DNA of 64,000 bases from Streptosporangium pseudovulgare. GTDB lineage: Bacteria; Actinomycetota; Actinomycetes; Streptosporangiales; Streptosporangiaceae. Within the stretch, counting starts at the first letter, position 1. Every line of letters starts with the position of its first letter. The notes under the pieces were generated by a model, which was given only the letters and a program-made list of their open reading frames with translations, ran no database searches and was not told where the DNA came from. Below are positions 61,372 through 64,000 of the stretch, one piece after another. A program made the position numbers and the translations under genes. Where the stretch lies: NCBI RefSeq assembly GCF_014648055.1, contig NZ_BMQJ01000003.1, positions 310,001 through 374,000 of the forward strand. Direction: 5' to 3'.

Positions 61372-62127
61372 ATGACGCGGTTGTTTCTGCCCGAGGGGGT
61401 CTACAACCCCGTCGTGGCCGCGGACGGGCGGCGGTGGCGCGACTTCGAGCTGGACGGCTCGCAGCCGGTCCCGGCTCCGGTCGCGGCGCCACGGGAACCG
61501 GAGCCGGCGCGCTGGCGGCCGCTGCTGCTCGACCGGTGCCGGCCGTACGGCGTGGCGGGCGGGCTGGCGATGCCCGACCCGCAGACCCAGGAGGACGTGA
61601 CGCGGGCGGTGCCGCTGACCGAGCGGGGCGTGCCGCGGCGCTTCCCCGACCCGCGCGGCATGTGGATCAGGCTGGTCAACGGCGCCGGCCCCGCCGAGGA
61701 CCCGTTCCGGGCGACCAACGCGGTGGACTGCGCCCTGGCGGTGCTGTCCACCTGGTACGGCGCACCCGCGGTGGCGGCACCCCGGCGGCCGGAGTACGAC
61801 CGGGCCGGCAAGCCGCTGCTCACCGGGGAGGCCGGGGGAGTGGCCCGCGCCGAGCGGTGGCTGGGCCAGCGCTTCCGGTACGTCGGGCAGGGGCGGCACT
61901 CCTACGTCCCGATCGCGCAGGCGCTGCTGTCCGGCGGGCACGGCTCGTGCGCGGTCATCATGAACCGCTGGCCGGGCGGCGGCAGCCACGCCTGGAACGC
62001 GGTCAACTTCTCGGGCGAGGTGATCTGGATCGACGCGCAGCGGGGCCACATGTCGGTGGAGCCGCCGTACGAGTCGGTGGCCGGCGTCTTCTGCGTGGCG
62101 GTCGACGCGGAGGGGCGGCGGCTGTGA
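61372..62127 (+). CDS. Tox-PL (papain-like) toxin-domain protein
   Basis: This 251-residue protein carries a Tox-PL/papain-like glutamine-deamidase or peptidase domain in its second half. The expected triad is Cys120 (TNAVDCALAVLSTWYG), His206 (GGGSHAWNAVNFSG) and Asp221 with Gln223 (VIWIDAQRGH). The first 90 residues form a lineage-specific N-terminus without signal peptide or export motif. ATG 61372 follows GAGGGGGACG. It overlaps the small gene after it by GTGA, the classic toxin-immunity layout. Confidence 0.78.
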   Translation: MTRLFLPEGVYNPVVAADGRRWRDFELDGSQPVPAPVAAPREPEPARWRPLLLDRCRPYGVAGGLAMPDPQTQEDVTRAVPLTERGVPRRFPDPRGMWIRLVNGAGPAEDPFRATNAVDCALAVLSTWYGAPAVAAPRRPEYDRAGKPLLTGEAGGVARAERWLGQRFRYVGQGRHSYVPIAQALLSGGHGSCAVIMNRWPGGGSHAWNAVNFSGEVIWIDAQRGHMSVEPPYESVAGVFCVAVDAEGRRL

Positions 62128-62393
62128 ACCTCGACCAGGCCAGGGCGATCGCCGAGGAGTACTTCAACGGCGTCCGCCGTCCCGGCTCCACCGTGGAGAT
62201 CCGGCTCCACGGCTTCGGCGGCGGCTACGTCGCCTGGGCCGTGGAACCCGAGCCCGACGACCCCGGCGTGCTGCCCGACACCGTCGGCGGCGGCTGCGTG
62301 GTGATCGACAAATACACCGGGGAACTCGCCCTCCGGCCGCTGCTCCACCCCGAGGCGGTCGCCGAGCAGTGGCCGGGCCCCCGCCTCCGGTAG
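62124..62393 (+). CDS. Immunity protein, Imm35/YrhB-like
   Basis: This 89-residue acidic protein starts VNLDQARAIAEEYFNGV and has GGGYVAWAVEPEPDDP, GGGCVVIDKYTGELAL. This fits the small YrhB/Imm35 fold that pairs with Tox-PL toxins. GTG 62124 lies inside the toxin stop, giving tight coupling. Its likely role is to bind and block the Tox-PL active site. The family assignment is by pattern and neighbourhood. Confidence 0.62.
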   Translation: MNLDQARAIAEEYFNGVRRPGSTVEIRLHGFGGGYVAWAVEPEPDDPGVLPDTVGGGCVVIDKYTGELALRPLLHPEAVAEQWPGPRLR

Positions 62394-62404
62394 ATCGCTG
62401 TTTT

Positions 62405-62435
62405 TAGGAGTACGATACTAATAAACGTACTCCTA
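62405..62435. promoter_or_regulatory. Long inverted repeat over the ATPase promoter
   Basis: TAGGAGTACG (62405-62414) and CGTACTCCTA (62426-62435) are perfect 10-bp arms; outer TTT/AAA pairs extend them with one mismatch. The 11-bp spacer ATACTAATAAA is AT-rich and probably holds the -10 box. The start codon is 15 nt downstream. It looks like a dimeric repressor site. Confidence 0.75.
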
Positions 62436-62449
62436 GAAATGGAGGACTC

Positions 62450-63919
62450 GTGCGGCTGACCAAGCCTCCGGACATGTTCGATCGCGACTGGGAGTGGCGG
62501 CAGCTCACCCGCTTCGCCGGTGACGACGGCCCGGGCGCCACCCTGGGGGTGGTATCGGGGCGTAGGCGGCAGGGCAAGTCCTTCCTGCTGGAATCGCTCT
62601 GCGAGGCCAGTGGCGGCTTCTACTACGCGGCGACGGAGGCCGTGCCGCGGCAGGAGGCGCTCCGGCAGCTCGGTGACGCGGTGGCCGCCTACAACGGCGC
62701 ACCGGGGACGGTCCGCTTCGGCGACTGGGCGCAGGCCATCGACGGGCTGCTGGCCTTGGCAGCGGACCGTCCGGTCCCCGTGGTCCTCGACGAGTTCCCC
62801 TACCTGGTCAGAGACGCCAAGGACCTTCCCTCCGTCATCCAGAAGGCGCTGTCGCCGCGCCGCGCCGCGAGGCTGGCCTCCAGGGCGCGGATTCTGCTGT
62901 GCGGGTCCTCGATCTCCTTCATGGGGGGCCTGCTCACCGGTGCCGCTCCGCTTCGCGGCAGGGCGGGCCTCGAACTGGTCGTGCCGACCTTCGATTTCCG
63001 GACGGCCGCCGGGTTCTGGGGCATCACCGACCATCGGCTCGCGGCCATGCTGTACTTCGTGCTCGGTGGCACGCCCGCCTACCGCACCGAATACCTCCGC
63101 GGCGAAGCGCCGGCGAGCCTCGGCGAGTTCGACGCGTGGATCGTCGAGCACGTGCTCAATCCGGCGAGCCCTCTCTTCCGTGAGGTGCGCGCCCTTCTCG
63201 CGGAGGATCCGACACTCCGCGACACGGGTCTCTACCACACGGTTCTCGCCGCCGTGGCCGAAGGGAACGCCACCCGGGGCGGTATAGCGACCCGTATCGA
63301 GCGCAAGGCCACCGACATCTCCCACCATCTGACGGTTCTGGAAGAGGCGGGTCTTCTCGTCACCGAACCGGACGCGTTCCGATCCAACAGGTCGGAGTAC
63401 CGCATCACCGAGCCACTGATCCGCTTCTATCACGTGATCATGCGTCCGTACTGGGCGCAGCTGGAGCAGGTACGGCCCGGCCGTACCGAACGTATCTGGA
63501 AGGCGTCCGCGCCGAAGTTCCTCAGCAACGTCGCCGGGCCGGTGTTCGAGCGGATGTGCCGGGTCTGGGCGTCGAACATGGCCGCCGACGACACCTTCGG
63601 GGGATTTCCCGCGAGGATCCTCTCGGGAGTCGTCTACGACCAGGCCACGCGCACGGGGCACGAAGTCGACCTCGCCGCGTTCGACCCCGAGGGCCGGCTG
63701 CTCGCCATCGGTGAGATCAAGTGGGGAGACGTCGTCGGTCTCGGCCACCTGAACAGACTTGAGAAGATCGCCTCCGTACTGGCCGCCCGGGGGCGGGCCC
63801 CGGGGGTGCTCATCATGTTCAGCGGATCGGGGTTCACCGACGATCTCCGGACGGCGGCCGCTTCCGGTGATGGCCGGATCCAGTTGGTGGACCTCCACCG
63901 GCTCTACACGGGGGAGTAG
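62450..63919 (+). CDS. ATPase with C-terminal DUF234 nuclease-like domain
   Basis: This 489-residue protein belongs to the archaeal-type ATPase/DUF234 family. Walker A is GRRRQGKS (residues 37-44), Walker B VPVVLDEFPYLV, then GSSISFMGGLL (sensor). A winged-helix follows (GGIATRIERKATDISHHLTV), and the C-terminal DUF234 has a restriction-like GHEVDLAAFDPEG with IGEIKWGD (D, E-x-K). GTG 62450 follows GGAGG. Similar ATPases occur on plasmids and in defence or toxin-like contexts, but the role is unknown. Confidence 0.85.
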   Translation: MRLTKPPDMFDRDWEWRQLTRFAGDDGPGATLGVVSGRRRQGKSFLLESLCEASGGFYYAATEAVPRQEALRQLGDAVAAYNGAPGTVRFGDWAQAIDGLLALAADRPVPVVLDEFPYLVRDAKDLPSVIQKALSPRRAARLASRARILLCGSSISFMGGLLTGAAPLRGRAGLELVVPTFDFRTAAGFWGITDHRLAAMLYFVLGGTPAYRTEYLRGEAPASLGEFDAWIVEHVLNPASPLFREVRALLAEDPTLRDTGLYHTVLAAVAEGNATRGGIATRIERKATDISHHLTVLEEAGLLVTEPDAFRSNRSEYRITEPLIRFYHVIMRPYWAQLEQVRPGRTERIWKASAPKFLSNVAGPVFERMCRVWASNMAADDTFGGFPARILSGVVYDQATRTGHEVDLAAFDPEGRLLAIGEIKWGDVVGLGHLNRLEKIASVLAARGRAPGVLIMFSGSGFTDDLRTAAASGDGRIQLVDLHRLYTGE

Positions 63920-64000
63920 GGGAAACGGCCGGGGCGCCGCCCCCGCGGGCGACCCGGCCGTGTGTGCGCTTCTCCACCCGACGCGCGCCGCCCCGCGGAC
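63920..64000. other. Intergenic end of window
   Basis: I see no feature in these last 81 bases. Confidence 0.5.

Overview
This window is chromosomal DNA of a high-GC actinomycete. Reading frames are strongly G/C-biased at third positions, GTG starts and ATGA/GTGA overlaps are frequent, and many genes have a TAnnnT box only 6-9 nt before the start codon (leaderless transcription). Family content (FilP/Scy-like coiled coil, icm-type acyl-CoA mutase, DUF3039, DUF2550, Tox-PL/Imm35 pair, DUF5753 fragments) points to Streptosporangiales or a close relative; I cannot name a genus. The order of core genes follows a block known from other Actinobacteria (in Mycobacterium tuberculosis roughly Rv1310 to Rv1341): atpD-atpC-DUF2550, pduO, nucS, mce, thiolase, ybbN, pncB, clpS, DUF2017, mec, cysO, cysM, murI, MBL hydrolase, rph, rdgB. 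Lineage-specific genes sit between these anchors.

Layout. 1-1085: end of the ATP synthase operon. 1177-3212: a GntR(YtrA)-ABC-permease operon behind a 32-bp perfect palindrome. 3365-4148: VapBC toxin-antitoxin pair. 4163-8007: cobalamin adenosyltransferase diverging from a tricorn protease. 8352-13089: STAS protein, TetR, NucS mismatch endonuclease, two alpha/beta hydrolases. 13127-17538: polar coiled-coil protein, methylmalonyl-CoA epimerase, thiolase and MeaB GTPase. 17644-26632: membrane proteins, MarR, isobutyryl-CoA-type mutase, YbbN-like protein, a cytidylate-kinase-like protein, malic enzyme and YqgE. With the adenosyltransferase, the epimerase/thiolase/MeaB/mutase set forms a B12-dependent acyl-CoA cluster. 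26661-37215: TetR-MFS pair, L,D-transpeptidase, DUF3039, M43 protease, MFS, helicase and membrane proteins.

37385-42540: NAD salvage (pncB-pncA), ClpS, DUF2017, then the CysO-dependent cysteine pathway mec-cysO-cysM. Between mec and cysO lies a 34-codon reading frame ending Asp-Cys-Arg-stop. Its stop codon is overlapped by two mutually exclusive hairpins, so I propose a cysteine-sensing leader. 42540-54117: about 12 kb of mostly accessory DNA interrupts the conserved cysM-murI neighbourhood. It contains two separate cases where cargo lies between an intact gene and a displaced copy of that gene's 3' end (cysM; the DUF3352 gene), plus an apparent DUF5753/DUF397 deletion fusion. The larger cargo carries TetR, an ABC exporter, an MFS exporter and LysR.

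54369-60154: thioesterase, murI, MBL phosphodiesterase-like hydrolase, rph, rdgB, molybdopterin oxidoreductase. 60224-63919: two paralogous 109-residue secreted proteins with a shared C-X8-C motif, a Tox-PL/Imm35-like toxin-immunity pair, and an ATPase/nuclease-like gene behind a long inverted repeat. I saw no rRNA, tRNA, CRISPR array or intact insertion sequence.
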